Positions 1 to 9,452 of a stretch of DNA of 64,000 nucleotides are shown here, one piece after another. The stretch is from Litoreibacter ascidiaceicola. GTDB lineage: Bacteria; Pseudomonadota; Alphaproteobacteria; Rhodobacterales; Rhodobacteraceae. The position numbers and the translations under genes are program-made. Each line of letters begins with the position of its first letter. Position 1 is the first letter of the stretch. The notes under the pieces were generated by a model, which was given only the letters and a program-made list of their open reading frames with translations, was not told where the DNA came from and made no database searches. The stretch spans positions 1-64,000 of the forward strand of contig NZ_FQUV01000002.1 in NCBI RefSeq assembly GCF_900129235.1. Direction: 5' to 3'.

Positions 1-778
<778 letters not shown>

Positions 779-804
779 AAAATCAGACCTCCCTTATCGG
801 CGGG

Positions 805-1107
805 TCAGGACTTGTTGCCAGAGGCCACGCGATCTTTCATCAAATGCGACGGACGGAATGTCAGCACGCGGCGGGGATGGATCGGAACCTCTTCGCCCGT
901 CTTGGGGTTGCGGCCGACCCGAGCGGACTTTTCGCGGACCGAGAATGTGCCAAAAGACGAAATTTTAACCTGCTGTCCGGTAACGAGTGCGTCGGACATG
1001 TGCTTGAGCACACTTTCGACCAAATCGGCGCTTTCATTGCGCGACAGGCCGACCTCTCGGAACACGGCTTCGCTTAAATCCATGCGGGTCAATGTTTTGG
1101 CAGTCAT
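805..1107 (-). CDS. ihfA: Integration host factor subunit alpha
   Basis: This 100-residue protein has the HU/IHF fold: an N-terminal helical dimerisation part ([18 protein letters not shown]), then beta-arm residues with the signature region [17 protein letters not shown]. The Pro in the arm is the residue that intercalates and bends DNA in this family. IHF-alpha pairs with IHF-beta, which is not in this window, to bend DNA at promoters, origins and recombination sites. I start at ATG 1107 because a GAGGGGGAC ribosome-binding site lies just upstream and the protein then has the standard family length; the in-frame extension to 1185 would add 26 non-conserved residues. It sits between fabH and merR, with a 111-base gap to fabH. 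Confidence 0.95.
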   Translation of the reverse strand: MTAKTLTRMDLSEAVFREVGLSRNESADLVESVLKHMSDALVTGQQVKISSFGTFSVREKSARVGRNPKTGEEVPIHPRRVLTFRPSHLMKDRVASGNKS

Positions 1108-1218
1108 GTCGTCCCCCTCGTCGTTGTTTTCAAGACGATAGGCTTGGGGGAATTTCCGAGTCAATATCAAGGGCTTGTATTGCACCCTTTATGCGCGCTT
1201 TAGGCGGGTTTTCCCCGT

Positions 1219-2196
1219 TCAGAGGCGCAAAACCACGGCGCCCCATGCCAATCCGCCACCAATCGCCTCCATTACAAGCAACTGTCCCGGCGCAAATTTG
1301 CCTTCGGACTTGGCCACTGACAGGGCAAGGGGAATCGATGCGGCGGAGGTGTTTCCGTGGTCCTGAACGGTCACGACGACCTGATCCATGGGAATATTCA
1401 TCTTGGTGGCGGTCGCCTTGATGATGCGCAAGTTGGCTTGGTGTGGCACGACCCAATCGACATCCGCGTCGCTCAATCCGGCTTTCTCAAGTGCGGTTTC
1501 GGCGGTTTTCGCGAGCTTCTCGACGGCGTGGCGGAAGACTTCCTTGCCTTGCATGACCAATACGCCGGTGGTCTGGGTCTTGGAGACGCCGCCATCGACA
1601 TAAAGCAGGTCGCGGTAGCTGCCGTCAGAGTTCAGGTCGGTGGCGAGGATGCCTGCATCTTGCGGGGTTCCATCGCCTTCGGCGGCTTCCAGAACCACGG
1701 CACCGGCACCGTCGCCGAACAGAACGCAGGTGGAGCGATCTTCCCAGTTCATGATGCGCGAGAAAGTCTCCGCACCGATGACCAGCACCCGCTTGGCCTG
1801 ACCGGATTTGATCAGCGCGTCGGCGTTGGACATGGCAAAGACGAAGCCCGCGCAGACGGCCTGCACGTCGAAGGCAAAGCCGTTTTTCATGCCAAGATTG
1901 CCTTGGACCATGGTCGCGACGGAGGGGAAGGTTGTGTCGGGGGTCGAGGTGGCGACGACGATCGCATCCAGCGTTTCGGCGTCCATGCCCGCATCTGCAA
2001 GCGCGGCGCGCGCGGCGTCGGTGGCAAGATCAGAGGTTGTTTGCCCTTCGGCGGCGAAGTGACGGCGTTCAATACCCGAGCGGGACTTGATCCACGCGTC
2101 GCTGGTTTCCATCCAAGTCTCAAACTCGGCGTTTTCGACGACGCGTTCGGGCAGGGCGTGGCCCATGCCACGCAAAACGGACCGGATCATGCTCAT
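1219..2196 (-). CDS. fabH: 3-oxoacyl-[acyl-carrier-protein] synthase III
   Basis: FabH starts fatty-acid synthesis by condensing acetyl-CoA (or another acyl-CoA) with malonyl-ACP in the cytoplasm. The 325 residues span a complete thiolase-fold enzyme, and the catalytic triad is visible: Cys115 in AVCAGF, His252 in VPHQAN and Asn282 in HGNTSAAS. Length matches the family. The start ATG at 2196 overlaps the plsX stop (ATGA), so the two are translationally coupled, the usual plsX-fabH arrangement of Proteobacteria. Confidence 0.97.
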   Translation of the reverse strand: MSMIRSVLRGMGHALPERVVENAEFETWMETSDAWIKSRSGIERRHFAAEGQTTSDLATDAARAALADAGMDAETLDAIVVATSTPDTTFPSVATMVQGNLGMKNGFAFDVQAVCAGFVFAMSNADALIKSGQAKRVLVIGAETFSRIMNWEDRSTCVLFGDGAGAVVLEAAEGDGTPQDAGILATDLNSDGSYRDLLYVDGGVSKTQTTGVLVMQGKEVFRHAVEKLAKTAETALEKAGLSDADVDWVVPHQANLRIIKATATKMNIPMDQVVVTVQDHGNTSAASIPLALSVAKSEGKFAPGQLLVMEAIGGGLAWGAVVLRL

Positions 2197-3284
2197 GTGT
2201 TGGATTTGCCCTTTGCCGCATCCGGCGTTTTCAAAGCCGGTTCTGAAGATTGACCCGCTTCGGTAATGGATGCAACCCGCGCCGCCAGCTTCTCACCAAA
2301 ACCTGATTGCGCCAGTTGCACTGCCAGCTTGATCGCCGCCGATACGCCTGTGGCATCCGCCGATCCGTGGGATTTCACCACGGTGCCGTTGAGGCCCAGA
2401 AACACCCCGCCATTCGCCTGGCGCGGGTCGATACGTTTTTTAAGCCGTTGCAAGGCCGGATAGGCCAGCAAGGCTGCGAAACGCGAGAAGACTGAATGCT
2501 GAAACGACTCACGCATCCTGCCGGAAATCAGGTTCGCGGTGCCTTCGGCGGTTTTAAGGGCCACGTTGCCGGTAAACCCATCGGTCACGATCACATCGAC
2601 GCGGTCCGACGGGATGTCGCCACCTTCGATGAAGCCGACATACTCGAAATCGTTGTATTTCGCCGCGGCCTCGATCATTTCATGGGCGACTTTAAGCTCT
2701 GCGCGGCCTTTGTGCTCCTCGGTGCCCACATTGAGCAGCCCGATGCGCGGACGGGCGAGGCCGAAGCCGTTGCGGGCGTAGCTGAGACCCATAAGGGCGT
2801 ATTGCAGCAGATCATCCTGATCGGCGCGGATATCAGCCCCCACATCCAGCATCACGTTGAAGCCGGAGGGATTACGCGACGGCCAGAGGCAGGCAATGGC
2901 CGGGCGGTTCACACCCGCTACTTTGCGCAGACGGATCATGGAGACCGCCATCAGCGCACCGGTATTGCCGCAGCTGACGCAGACGGTGGCGTCACCCGCG
3001 CGCACGGCGTCGATGGCCGACCACATTGACGTGTTCTTGCCGTGCCGCATCACATGGGACGGCTTTTCATGCATGGTGACCACATCATCGGTGTGGCGAA
3101 TATCGCAGCGGTCGGTGATGCCGCGTTTTGCGATATGCTTTTCCAGCTCGGCGCTGTCGCCGTGCACGATAAAGCGAAGATCGGGGTTTATTGCGGCAGA
3201 CTTTGCCATACCCTCAACGACAACGGCGGGGCCCAAGTCCCCGCCCATAGCGTCAATTGAAATGACTGTGTCAGTTGAACTCAC
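2193..3284 (-). CDS. plsX: Phosphate acyltransferase PlsX
   Basis: PlsX converts acyl-ACP to acyl-phosphate, the donor for PlsY in phospholipid synthesis. The N-terminus TVISIDAMGGDLGP and later stretches HVMRHGKNTSMW and ADIRADQDDLLQYALMG are hallmarks of the family. I chose GTG 3284, which follows AGGCAGG by six bases and places the conserved core five residues in; ATG 3308 in the same frame is the alternative and has no clear ribosome-binding site. It sits 47 bases after rpmF and overlaps fabH by four bases, so ribosome, phospholipid and fatty-acid genes share one transcript. Confidence 0.93.
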   Translation of the reverse strand: MSSTDTVISIDAMGGDLGPAVVVEGMAKSAAINPDLRFIVHGDSAELEKHIAKRGITDRCDIRHTDDVVTMHEKPSHVMRHGKNTSMWSAIDAVRAGDATVCVSCGNTGALMAVSMIRLRKVAGVNRPAIACLWPSRNPSGFNVMLDVGADIRADQDDLLQYALMGLSYARNGFGLARPRIGLLNVGTEEHKGRAELKVAHEMIEAAAKYNDFEYVGFIEGGDIPSDRVDVIVTDGFTGNVALKTAEGTANLISGRMRESFQHSVFSRFAALLAYPALQRLKKRIDPRQANGGVFLGLNGTVVKSHGSADATGVSAAIKLAVQLAQSGFGEKLAARVASITEAGQSSEPALKTPDAAKGKSNT

Positions 3285-3331
3285 CGGAAGCCTGCCTGTT
3301 TGCCGCATTATTGTTGCGACGCAGCCTAGGC

Positions 3332-3538
3332 TTAAGCGGCGTCGTCGTCCAGATCGACTTCGTTCGCCAGAGCGACAACTTCGCGCTCTGCATAGTGGCC
3401 GCAAGACGGGCAAACGTGGTGTGGGCGTTTCAGCTCACCGCAGTTGCTGCACTCGTTTGGGTTCGCAGCCACCAGCGCGTCATGGGCGCGGCGATTGTTG
3501 CGGCGCGACTTGGATACTTTATTCTGCTGGACGGCCAT
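3332..3538 (-). CDS. rpmF: 50S ribosomal protein L32
   Basis: This is a 68-residue basic protein that starts [17 protein letters not shown], the conserved L32 N-terminus. It carries a zinc-type four-Cys set (CSNCG and CPSCG), so it is the zinc-binding C+ form rather than a zinc-independent paralog. It is part of the large ribosomal subunit. It is followed by plsX, as in many bacteria. About 20 bases upstream of its start, the leader can form a small hairpin. Confidence 0.97.
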   Translation of the reverse strand: MAVQQNKVSKSRRNNRRAHDALVAANPNECSNCGELKRPHHVCPSCGHYAEREVVALANEVDLDDDAA

Positions 3539-3560
3539 GTCTCAACCTTTGGTGTTTAAG

Positions 3561-3576
3561 GGGCCATCGTTGGCCC
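3561..3576 (-). promoter_or_regulatory. Small hairpin in the rpmF leader
   Basis: GGGCCA (3561-3566) pairs with TGGCCC (3571-3576) around a four-base loop, in the 183-base gap between the DUF177 gene and rpmF. It lacks a T-run, so it is not a clear terminator. It could be a leader structure affecting rpmF or a weak processing site. Confidence 0.25.
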
Positions 3577-3721
3577 GTGTGTCAATGTAGCGTCTGTCGA
3601 CGGCGTTCCGTGGGCGTCTAACGCCTCAGGCGCGGCACGTCCAGAGCCATAATCTCAAGAAGCGCGGAAAATACCCATTCCGTTGCGTTTGGCAAGAGAT
3701 TCGCGGCGCTAAAGTGCGGGA

Positions 3722-4288
3722 CTAGTCTTTGTCAGGGTTTTCCAGCTTGGCTTTCAAAGAGGCGAGGCCCGCAAAAGGCTTCACATCTTCGTCAGTCATC
3801 GCCTCCGCGCCGGGTTTGGTGAAATCGGTCTGGGCAAGTTTCGCGCCGTCCGTGCGTGGGTAGCGTGGAACGGCCAGCGCGAGTGCCTCGGCGGCCACTT
3901 CCGCGATGTCGATTGCAGCCGGTAGCGGTTCGGAGACGTCGTCGCCATCCATTTCGGCCTCGGCATCTGTCGGGGCCTGCCAGTCAGACAGGTACTGGCG
4001 CAACACCGGCTCCTCGATGCGGGTGGTCACAGGCTCCAGCGTTACAACGCAGGGCTGCACGACGGTTGCACCAAAGCGGGCCTCCAGACGCCAGTCCTTG
4101 TTGCCAAGCGGCTGGAGCGTGCCTTCGAGCCGCATTTTGCGCAGGGCGCTCAGGTCCATCTCCTCGGCCAACTGCGCCATGGCGTTGGCATCTGGGATGT
4201 AACTGATCTGGGTGGCTTTGCGGCTGGGCAGGTCTGCGAGCCTTAGGAGAGTTGTCTTCGCCATAGGAGAGCTATCTTTCTTGATCAC
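3722..4288 (-). CDS. DUF177 (YceD-family) protein
   Basis: The 188-residue acidic protein belongs to the DUF177/YceD family, whose gene commonly precedes rpmF and which has been linked to 23S rRNA and large-subunit biogenesis. The conserved central part VVQPCVVTLEPVTTRIEEP, with its single Cys, is present. The GTG start at 4288 is favoured because AGAAGGA lies seven bases before it; ATG 4264 is a less well-placed alternative. It is divergent from bamE, so the 80 bases between them should hold promoters for both directions. Confidence 0.87.
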   Translation of the reverse strand: MIKKDSSPMAKTTLLRLADLPSRKATQISYIPDANAMAQLAEEMDLSALRKMRLEGTLQPLGNKDWRLEARFGATVVQPCVVTLEPVTTRIEEPVLRQYLSDWQAPTDAEAEMDGDDVSEPLPAAIDIAEVAAEALALAVPRYPRTDGAKLAQTDFTKPGAEAMTDEDVKPFAGLASLKAKLENPDKD

Positions 4289-4368
4289 TTGCGCGTCCTT
4301 CTGTAAGTCCTTCTCTAAGCCTTTGGGCCCGAGTAGAGCAAGACACGAACAAAAAACGGGGGTCGCGC

Positions 4369-4839
4369 ATGCGGCACGGTGAGAACAAGCAGGCCTCGCG
4401 GCTGGTGAAGCTGGTCGCAGCGACGGTACTGCTGGTCGTGGCAGGCTGTTCCGAGATCATCCGCAATCACGGGTATATCCCGATTGAAGAGGACCTGCAG
4501 TCGCTGACTGTCGGCGTCGACACTCGCGGAACCGTTGAAGAGCTTGTTGGCAAACCGTCCTCGTCTGGCGTTTTGCGCGGTGGTGACTGGTTCTATGTGG
4601 GCAGCAAAATGCGCCACTACGCCTATAAGAAGCCTCAGGAAATTGACCGTCAGGTCGTCGCCTTGCGCTTTAGCGATGATGATGTGCTGCAAAATGTGGA
4701 ACGGTTCGGGCTGGAAGACGGTCGTGTTGTCACGCTGTCGCGCCGCGTCACCGAAACCACAGTGCGTGACGTGACCTTCATTCGCCAGATCATCCGTAAC
4801 TTCGGCCGGATCGACTTGGGCGAGGCGCTCGGCGATTAA
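4369..4839 (+). CDS. bamE: Outer membrane protein assembly factor BamE (SmpA/OmlA lipoprotein)
   Basis: An N-terminal signal peptide ends in a lipobox (VVAGC), predicting lipidation of the Cys at about residue 27. The rest matches SmpA/OmlA: the start of the mature domain is YIPIEEDLQSLTVGVDTRGTVEELVGKPS, a pattern typical of BamE. BamE is an outer-membrane lipoprotein that stabilises the BAM complex inserting beta-barrel proteins. It is a standalone gene here, divergent from the DUF177 gene. Confidence 0.93.
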   Translation: MRHGENKQASRLVKLVAATVLLVVAGCSEIIRNHGYIPIEEDLQSLTVGVDTRGTVEELVGKPSSSGVLRGGDWFYVGSKMRHYAYKKPQEIDRQVVALRFSDDDVLQNVERFGLEDGRVVTLSRRVTETTVRDVTFIRQIIRNFGRIDLGEALGD

Positions 4840-4958
4840 TCCTGCGCTATCCGGCCTTTCTGACCGACGCATCCTTGCGTAAGGGCCTGTATGATACTTA
4901 GGTAATTGCAAGGAAGTGGCCCCACCTATGGCGCCACTGGTGCCGGAGGTCGACTGAT

Positions 4959-5696
4959 ATGCCGCTGCTGAGCAAAGGCCGCTATGTCGCCCGCTTTGCG
5001 GATGGCCCCGCCGATGTCGACGCAACCCAACGCCTGCGCGCATTGGTGTTTCGCAACGCGCCCGCCGGACTTGATGCCGACGATTTTGACGACCAGTGTT
5101 TGCACATGCTGGTTGAAGACGTGTCGAGCGATACGCTTGTCTGCTGCTTCCGCCTGATGCCACTGGATAACGGGCGCGCCATCGAACAAAGCTATTCCGC
5201 ACAGCATTACGGCCTGTCTAAACTGGCAAAATTCGAAGGTGCGATGGTCGAAATGGGCCGATTTTGCGTGCACCCTGACCATACCGACCCCGACATCCTG
5301 CGCGTCGCGTGGGGGGCGCTGACCAAATATGTGGACGAGGCAGGGGTGGAAATGCTGTTCGGCTGCTCGTCCTTCAAAGGCACCTCGGAGGAGGCCTATC
5401 TGGACGCGTTCTCATTGCTAAAAGATCGCCACTTGGCCCCCAAACGCTGGTTGCCGCGAGTCAAAGCGCCTTTCGTGTTTCCGTTTGCGCGCAAGCTGCG
5501 GCTGATGCGACCTGATCTGAAGGCCGCGATGAGTGCGATGCCGCCCTTGTTGCGCACCTACCTGATTATGGGTGGCTGGGTCAGCGATCATGCAGTGGTC
5601 GACCGCGACCTGAATACCCTGCACGTCTTTACGGGGCTGGAAATCAGCGCGATTCCCCCCGCCCGCAAGAAGCTTTTACGCGCCATCGCAGGGTGA
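4959..5696 (+). CDS. olsB: L-ornithine N(alpha)-acyltransferase (OlsB family)
   Basis: The 245-residue protein is a GNAT-like acyltransferase of the OlsB type. Typical parts are the start KGRYVARFADGPADVDATQRLRALVFR, the central EMGRFCVHP and the stretch LFGCSSFKGT. OlsB transfers a 3-hydroxyacyl group from ACP to ornithine, making lyso-ornithine lipid, a phosphorus-free membrane lipid important in marine bacteria under phosphate limitation. The second enzyme, OlsA, is not adjacent: an ABC-F gene follows 41 bases later. Specificity for ornithine is inferred from the family. Confidence 0.85.
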   Translation: MPLLSKGRYVARFADGPADVDATQRLRALVFRNAPAGLDADDFDDQCLHMLVEDVSSDTLVCCFRLMPLDNGRAIEQSYSAQHYGLSKLAKFEGAMVEMGRFCVHPDHTDPDILRVAWGALTKYVDEAGVEMLFGCSSFKGTSEEAYLDAFSLLKDRHLAPKRWLPRVKAPFVFPFARKLRLMRPDLKAAMSAMPPLLRTYLIMGGWVSDHAVVDRDLNTLHVFTGLEISAIPPARKKLLRAIAG

Positions 5697-5737
5697 TGTG
5701 TTGACGCCATTGCCGCGACGCCGTAGCGGGTGGTCCC

Positions 5738-7555
5738 ATGGCACGTACACCTTATTTACAACTCACCGATATATCGCTGACCTTCGGCGGTGATCCCTTG
5801 TTTTCAGACCTGAGCCTCGTGGTTCAGCCCGGTGACCGCGTGGCCCTTGTGGGCCGCAACGGCTCGGGCAAGTCGACCCTGATGAAGGTCATGGGCGGGT
5901 TGATCGAGCCAGACGCGGGCGCGCGGTTCCTCGCCCCGGGCGTGACCACCGGCTATATGCAACAACATCCTGATCTGACGGGATTTGCGACGCTGGGCGA
6001 TTTCGCATTGAGCGAGATGGACCTGAGCGAGGAATACAAGCTTTTAAGCGCCGCCGAAGGGTTGAAGCTGAACCTTGAGGCCGAGGTCTCTGCGGCCTCC
6101 GGCGGGGAGCGTCGCCGTGCGGCTTTAGCAAAACTGCTGGCCGAAGCACCGGAGCTGATGCTGCTGGACGAACCGACCAACCATCTGGATATCGAGGCGA
6201 TTGCGTGGCTTGAGGGGCATCTGTCATCGACCCGTGCCGCGTTTATCCTGATCTCGCACGACCGAGCCTTCCTGCGCGCGCTGACCCGCGCGACGCTGTG
6301 GGTAGATCGCGGGCAGGTGCGCCGACAGGAGACGGGCTTCGACCGTTTCGAGGAATGGCGTGACAAGATGTGGGAAGAAGAAGACCAGCAACGCCATAAG
6401 CTTAACCGCAAGATCAAGGCGGAGGCGCGATGGGCTGTTGAAGGCATCTCGGCGCGGCGCAAGCGCAACCAGGGCCGCGTACGAGCATTGCAGGATTTGC
6501 GGGCGGAACGCGCCAGCCAGATCCAAAGACAAGGCTCCGCTGCAATGGCGTTGGAGGCTGGACCTAAATCCGGCAAGCAGGTCTTCGTGATGGAGGACGT
6601 GTCGCTGTTTTTTGATGACAAGACCATCGTCAAGAACTTCTCGCTGAAGGTGAACCGCGGCGACCGGATCGCTTTGGTAGGTCCGAACGGGGCGGGCAAG
6701 ACCTCGCTGCTAAAGCTGATGACCGGAGAAATTGCCCCCGATTCCGGCACGGTTAAAATCGGCACCAATCTGGAAATGGCCGTGTTCGACCAGAACCGCG
6801 CGGCGCTGGACCCCGAGGCGACCCTGTGGGCGTCGCTGACCGAGGACCCGACCACCCGTGTGCGCGGGCAGGGCGACCACATCATGGTGCGTGGCACGCC
6901 GAAGCATGTGGTGGGCTACCTCAAGGAATTCCTCTTCGACGAGGCACAGGCCCGCGCACCGGTGAAATCTCTCTCCGGCGGCGAGAAGGCGCGGCTTTTG
7001 CTGGCGCGGATCATGGCGCGGGAAAGCAACCTTCTGATCCTCGACGAGCCGACCAACGATCTGGACATCGAGACGCTGGACCTGTTGCAAGAGTTGATCG
7101 GCGACTATGACGGCACGGTCATTCTGGTCAGCCACGACCGTGATTTTCTGGACCGCGTCGCCTCGACCACTGTGGCGCTGAAAGATGGCAAGGCGACCGT
7201 CTATGCGGGTGGCTGGTCTGACTACAAATCGCAGGCCATCGAAGGCGGGGACGACACCGTCCTGTCCGACAAGCCCGCGCAAACGCGCCGTGAAAAGGGG
7301 CGTAAAGCAGCCGAGGAAAAGAAATCCGACGGTGGCTTGTCCTTCACCGAGAAACATCGCTTGGAGGCTTTGCCCGCCGAGATGGAGCGTCTGGAGGCAG
7401 AGATTGCCAAACTGGTCGAGTTCCTGTCTGATCCGAACCTGTTCACCGACCATCCGGCCAAGTTCCAAAAGGCCACGGATGCGCTGGTGGAACGGCAGGC
7501 CGTCCTCGACGCTGCCGAAGAAGAATGGATGATGCTGGAAGAAAAGGCAGGGTAA
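5738..7555 (+). CDS. ABC-F family ATP-binding protein (Uup-like)
   Basis: This 605-residue soluble protein has two ATPase domains and no membrane segments. Domain 1 (about 5-220) has Walker A GRNGSGKST, signature ASGGERRR and Walker B LMLLDEPTNHLD. Domain 2 (about 290-510) has GPNGAGKTS, LSGGEKARL and LLILDEPTNDLD. A charged linker joins them, and the C-terminal 90 residues form a coiled-coil-like Lys/Glu-rich tail typical of Uup. ABC-F proteins act on the ribosome, and Uup proteins have been linked to structured DNA and transposon excision; I cannot pick between subfamilies with certainty. The next gene begins three bases downstream. Confidence 0.93.
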   Translation: MARTPYLQLTDISLTFGGDPLFSDLSLVVQPGDRVALVGRNGSGKSTLMKVMGGLIEPDAGARFLAPGVTTGYMQQHPDLTGFATLGDFALSEMDLSEEYKLLSAAEGLKLNLEAEVSAASGGERRRAALAKLLAEAPELMLLDEPTNHLDIEAIAWLEGHLSSTRAAFILISHDRAFLRALTRATLWVDRGQVRRQETGFDRFEEWRDKMWEEEDQQRHKLNRKIKAEARWAVEGISARRKRNQGRVRALQDLRAERASQIQRQGSAAMALEAGPKSGKQVFVMEDVSLFFDDKTIVKNFSLKVNRGDRIALVGPNGAGKTSLLKLMTGEIAPDSGTVKIGTNLEMAVFDQNRAALDPEATLWASLTEDPTTRVRGQGDHIMVRGTPKHVVGYLKEFLFDEAQARAPVKSLSGGEKARLLLARIMARESNLLILDEPTNDLDIETLDLLQELIGDYDGTVILVSHDRDFLDRVASTTVALKDGKATVYAGGWSDYKSQAIEGGDDTVLSDKPAQTRREKGRKAAEEKKSDGGLSFTEKHRLEALPAEMERLEAEIAKLVEFLSDPNLFTDHPAKFQKATDALVERQAVLDAAEEEWMMLEEKAG

Positions 7556-7558
7556 ATC

Positions 7559-8533
7559 ATGGCGACAGTGACACTTGACGAGATTGAAGCCCTAAGTGTC
7601 GCGGCCCTGACCCGCTACGGAGCCGCTCCTTGGGTGGCGGCGGAAGTCGCCCGCGCCGTGCGCCGCGCCGAGGAAACCGGCAACGTCATTTGCGGGCTTT
7701 ATTATCTGGAAAGCTACTGTCTGCAACTGGCCTCGGGCCGTGTGAAGGGCGATGTGGAGCCTGTGGTTACGCGTCCGCGCCCGGCATCGGTCAAGGCGGA
7801 CGCCAAGTTCGGTTTTGCCCAAGCGGCCTTTGCCCGCGCGTTGCCGGAGGCCATTGCAGCGGCCAAGGAAAACGGCACCGCGTCGCTGGCGGTGGCCCAC
7901 GCGCATACCTGCACTTCGCTGGGGTATTTCACCGAGCAGATCGCGGCGGCCGGACTGGTGGGGATCGGCTTCACCAATGCGTCGCCCGTTGTGGCCCCTC
8001 CGGGGGGAAACAAGGCGGTGATCGGCACCAATCCAATGGCCATGACGGTGCCGGGGGCTGACGCTCCGGTGATGCATTTCGACTTCTCTACATCCGCTGT
8101 GGCTTTGGGGAAAATTACCATGGCCAAGGCCGCGGGAGAGAGCATTCCTTTGGGTTGGGCCGTGGATGCGGAAGGCCAGCCGACCACCGATCCGGAAGCC
8201 GCACTGAAAGGGGCTTTGGTCTCTGCGGGCGGCTACAAGGGTTGGGGTTTTGGCCTGATGGGCGAGGTGATGGCAGCGGCTATGACAGGCTCTGTCAACT
8301 CGCTGGATGTAGGCGGTTTGAAATTGGCGGATGGTCCGCCGCATGGGTTGGGGCAGTTCTATCTGCTGCTTGATCCGGGCACCTATACGGACGCCTTCGA
8401 CGCGCGTGTGGCGCGTGTTGTTGAGGCCGTGGCAGAGCAGCCCGGGGCGCGTATCCCCGGCGCGTCGCGCGCGGAGGCGACGGTGGTTCAGGTTGCAGAC
8501 GAGCTTTGGAGCAAGCTGTCACAGCTCGCTTAG
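7559..8533 (+). CDS. Malate/L-lactate dehydrogenase-family NAD(P)-dependent oxidoreductase
   Basis: The 324-residue protein belongs to the Ldh_2 family, which includes malate, ureidoglycolate and delta1-piperideine-2-carboxylate reductases and has its own fold. Recognisable parts are AHAHTCTSLGYFTEQ, TNASPVVAPPGGNKAVIGTNP and FDFSTSAVALGKI. The C-terminal part, GGYKGWGFGLMGEVMAAAMTG, is also typical. The substrate cannot be decided; several relatives act on cyclic imino acids from lysine or proline metabolism. It follows the ABC-F gene by three bases and its end overlaps a convergent gene by four bases. Confidence 0.85.
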   Translation: MATVTLDEIEALSVAALTRYGAAPWVAAEVARAVRRAEETGNVICGLYYLESYCLQLASGRVKGDVEPVVTRPRPASVKADAKFGFAQAAFARALPEAIAAAKENGTASLAVAHAHTCTSLGYFTEQIAAAGLVGIGFTNASPVVAPPGGNKAVIGTNPMAMTVPGADAPVMHFDFSTSAVALGKITMAKAAGESIPLGWAVDAEGQPTTDPEAALKGALVSAGGYKGWGFGLMGEVMAAAMTGSVNSLDVGGLKLADGPPHGLGQFYLLLDPGTYTDAFDARVARVVEAVAEQPGARIPGASRAEATVVQVADELWSKLSQLA

Positions 8534-8979
8534 GCACGGCCTGTTATCTGGGTCAGGAAAACGCCAGCTGCCATGACTGCAATACCTGTCGCCCGCGTCA
8601 GCGTGAGTGGCGTTTGGAGCGCGCCGAACAAGCCGAAATGGTCGATTAGCGCAGCAGAGATGAGCTGGCCCAGCAGCACAAAGAACACCGCGTTGCCGAT
8701 GCCGAAATGCGGCGCGATATACGTGATGGTCAACACGTAGAATGCGATAAGCACACCTGCAAAGAGCAGGTGCTTGGGCGCGCTGGCGACATTGGCAATC
8801 GCCGCTGGACCGGTGATCAGGACCACCACAAGCGCGCTGATTAACGCCACCGCGAACAGCACGACGGATGCCGCGGCGGGTGCGCCAATAGTACGCCCCA
8901 AGCTGGCGTTCAGCGCCGCAAGTACGGGGATGCCGATACCGGCGGCGAGCATGATCAGGGCGTAGGATGTGTTGCTCAC
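8530..8979 (-). CDS. DMT-superfamily membrane protein (DUF606/YdcZ type)
   Basis: A 149-residue very hydrophobic protein with about five predicted membrane helices. The repeats with small residues (LAALNASLGRTIGAPAAASVV, FVLLGQLISAALIDHFGLFG) are typical of DUF606 half-size transporters, whose substrates are mostly unknown. The GTG start at 8979 follows CCGGAGGC; an upstream ATG at 9012 would add 11 poorly conserved residues. It is convergent and slightly overlapping with the dehydrogenase gene. Confidence 0.8.
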   Translation of the reverse strand: MSNTSYALIMLAAGIGIPVLAALNASLGRTIGAPAAASVVLFAVALISALVVVLITGPAAIANVASAPKHLLFAGVLIAFYVLTITYIAPHFGIGNAVFFVLLGQLISAALIDHFGLFGALQTPLTLTRATGIAVMAAGVFLTQITGRA

Positions 8980-9095
8980 GGATGGAGCCTCCGGCGGGAA
9001 TATTTGTGCCAAAGTGAAACATGGGCGCGGTAGCGGGGCAAGCGGGCATTATCGGCGCAATGGTGTGCAAATTTCCGCTTATGAGCCTGGTATCA

Positions 9096-9452
9096 TCACG
9101 GCGCCTTGCACAGGTCTATAGGAACCAGTGCCAATTTTTGTGTGCCGCTGTAGCTGCCTTCGCTGATGCTGAGACAGGCGATCTCAAGTTCTGGGTGCAA
9201 GGCATAGTATAAGTTGGGCAGGTGGCGTGTTTGTCCATTTGCCAGCTGTATTTCGATAATTGGTTCACTTCGCGCCGCAGAGGTGTCGCTCACGCTCGAG
9301 GGACCGCGTGCTGTGATTTTAACTGTTTGGTACATAATGGATTTTTGCGACTCGAATGTCGACAGGATAACAACAGATCCGGCAACAACAATTAAGAGTG
9401 CAACAAGCGCATAGCCGATGATGCTGACAATGGTCCGTGGGTTTGCGTTCAA
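9096..9452 (-). CDS. Hypothetical single-pass membrane-anchored protein
   Basis: I do not recognise a family. The 118 residues begin with a membrane helix (about 9-30, IVSIIGYALVALLIVVAGSVVIL), followed by a polar domain with two Cys (in EIACLSI and IDLCKAP) that could form a disulfide if exported. The start is TTG at 9452, overlapping the TGA stop of the SDR gene upstream, so expression may depend on translational coupling. No motif suggests a function. Confidence 0.55.
   Translation of the reverse strand: MNANPRTIVSIIGYALVALLIVVAGSVVILSTFESQKSIMYQTVKITARGPSSVSDTSAARSEPIIEIQLANGQTRHLPNLYYALHPELEIACLSISEGSYSGTQKLALVPIDLCKAP

Noticed and set aside
1357-2253. Long plus-strand frame opposite fabH
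   Set aside because: It mirrors fabH third-position GC bias; fabH has a complete catalytic triad and conserved operon context.
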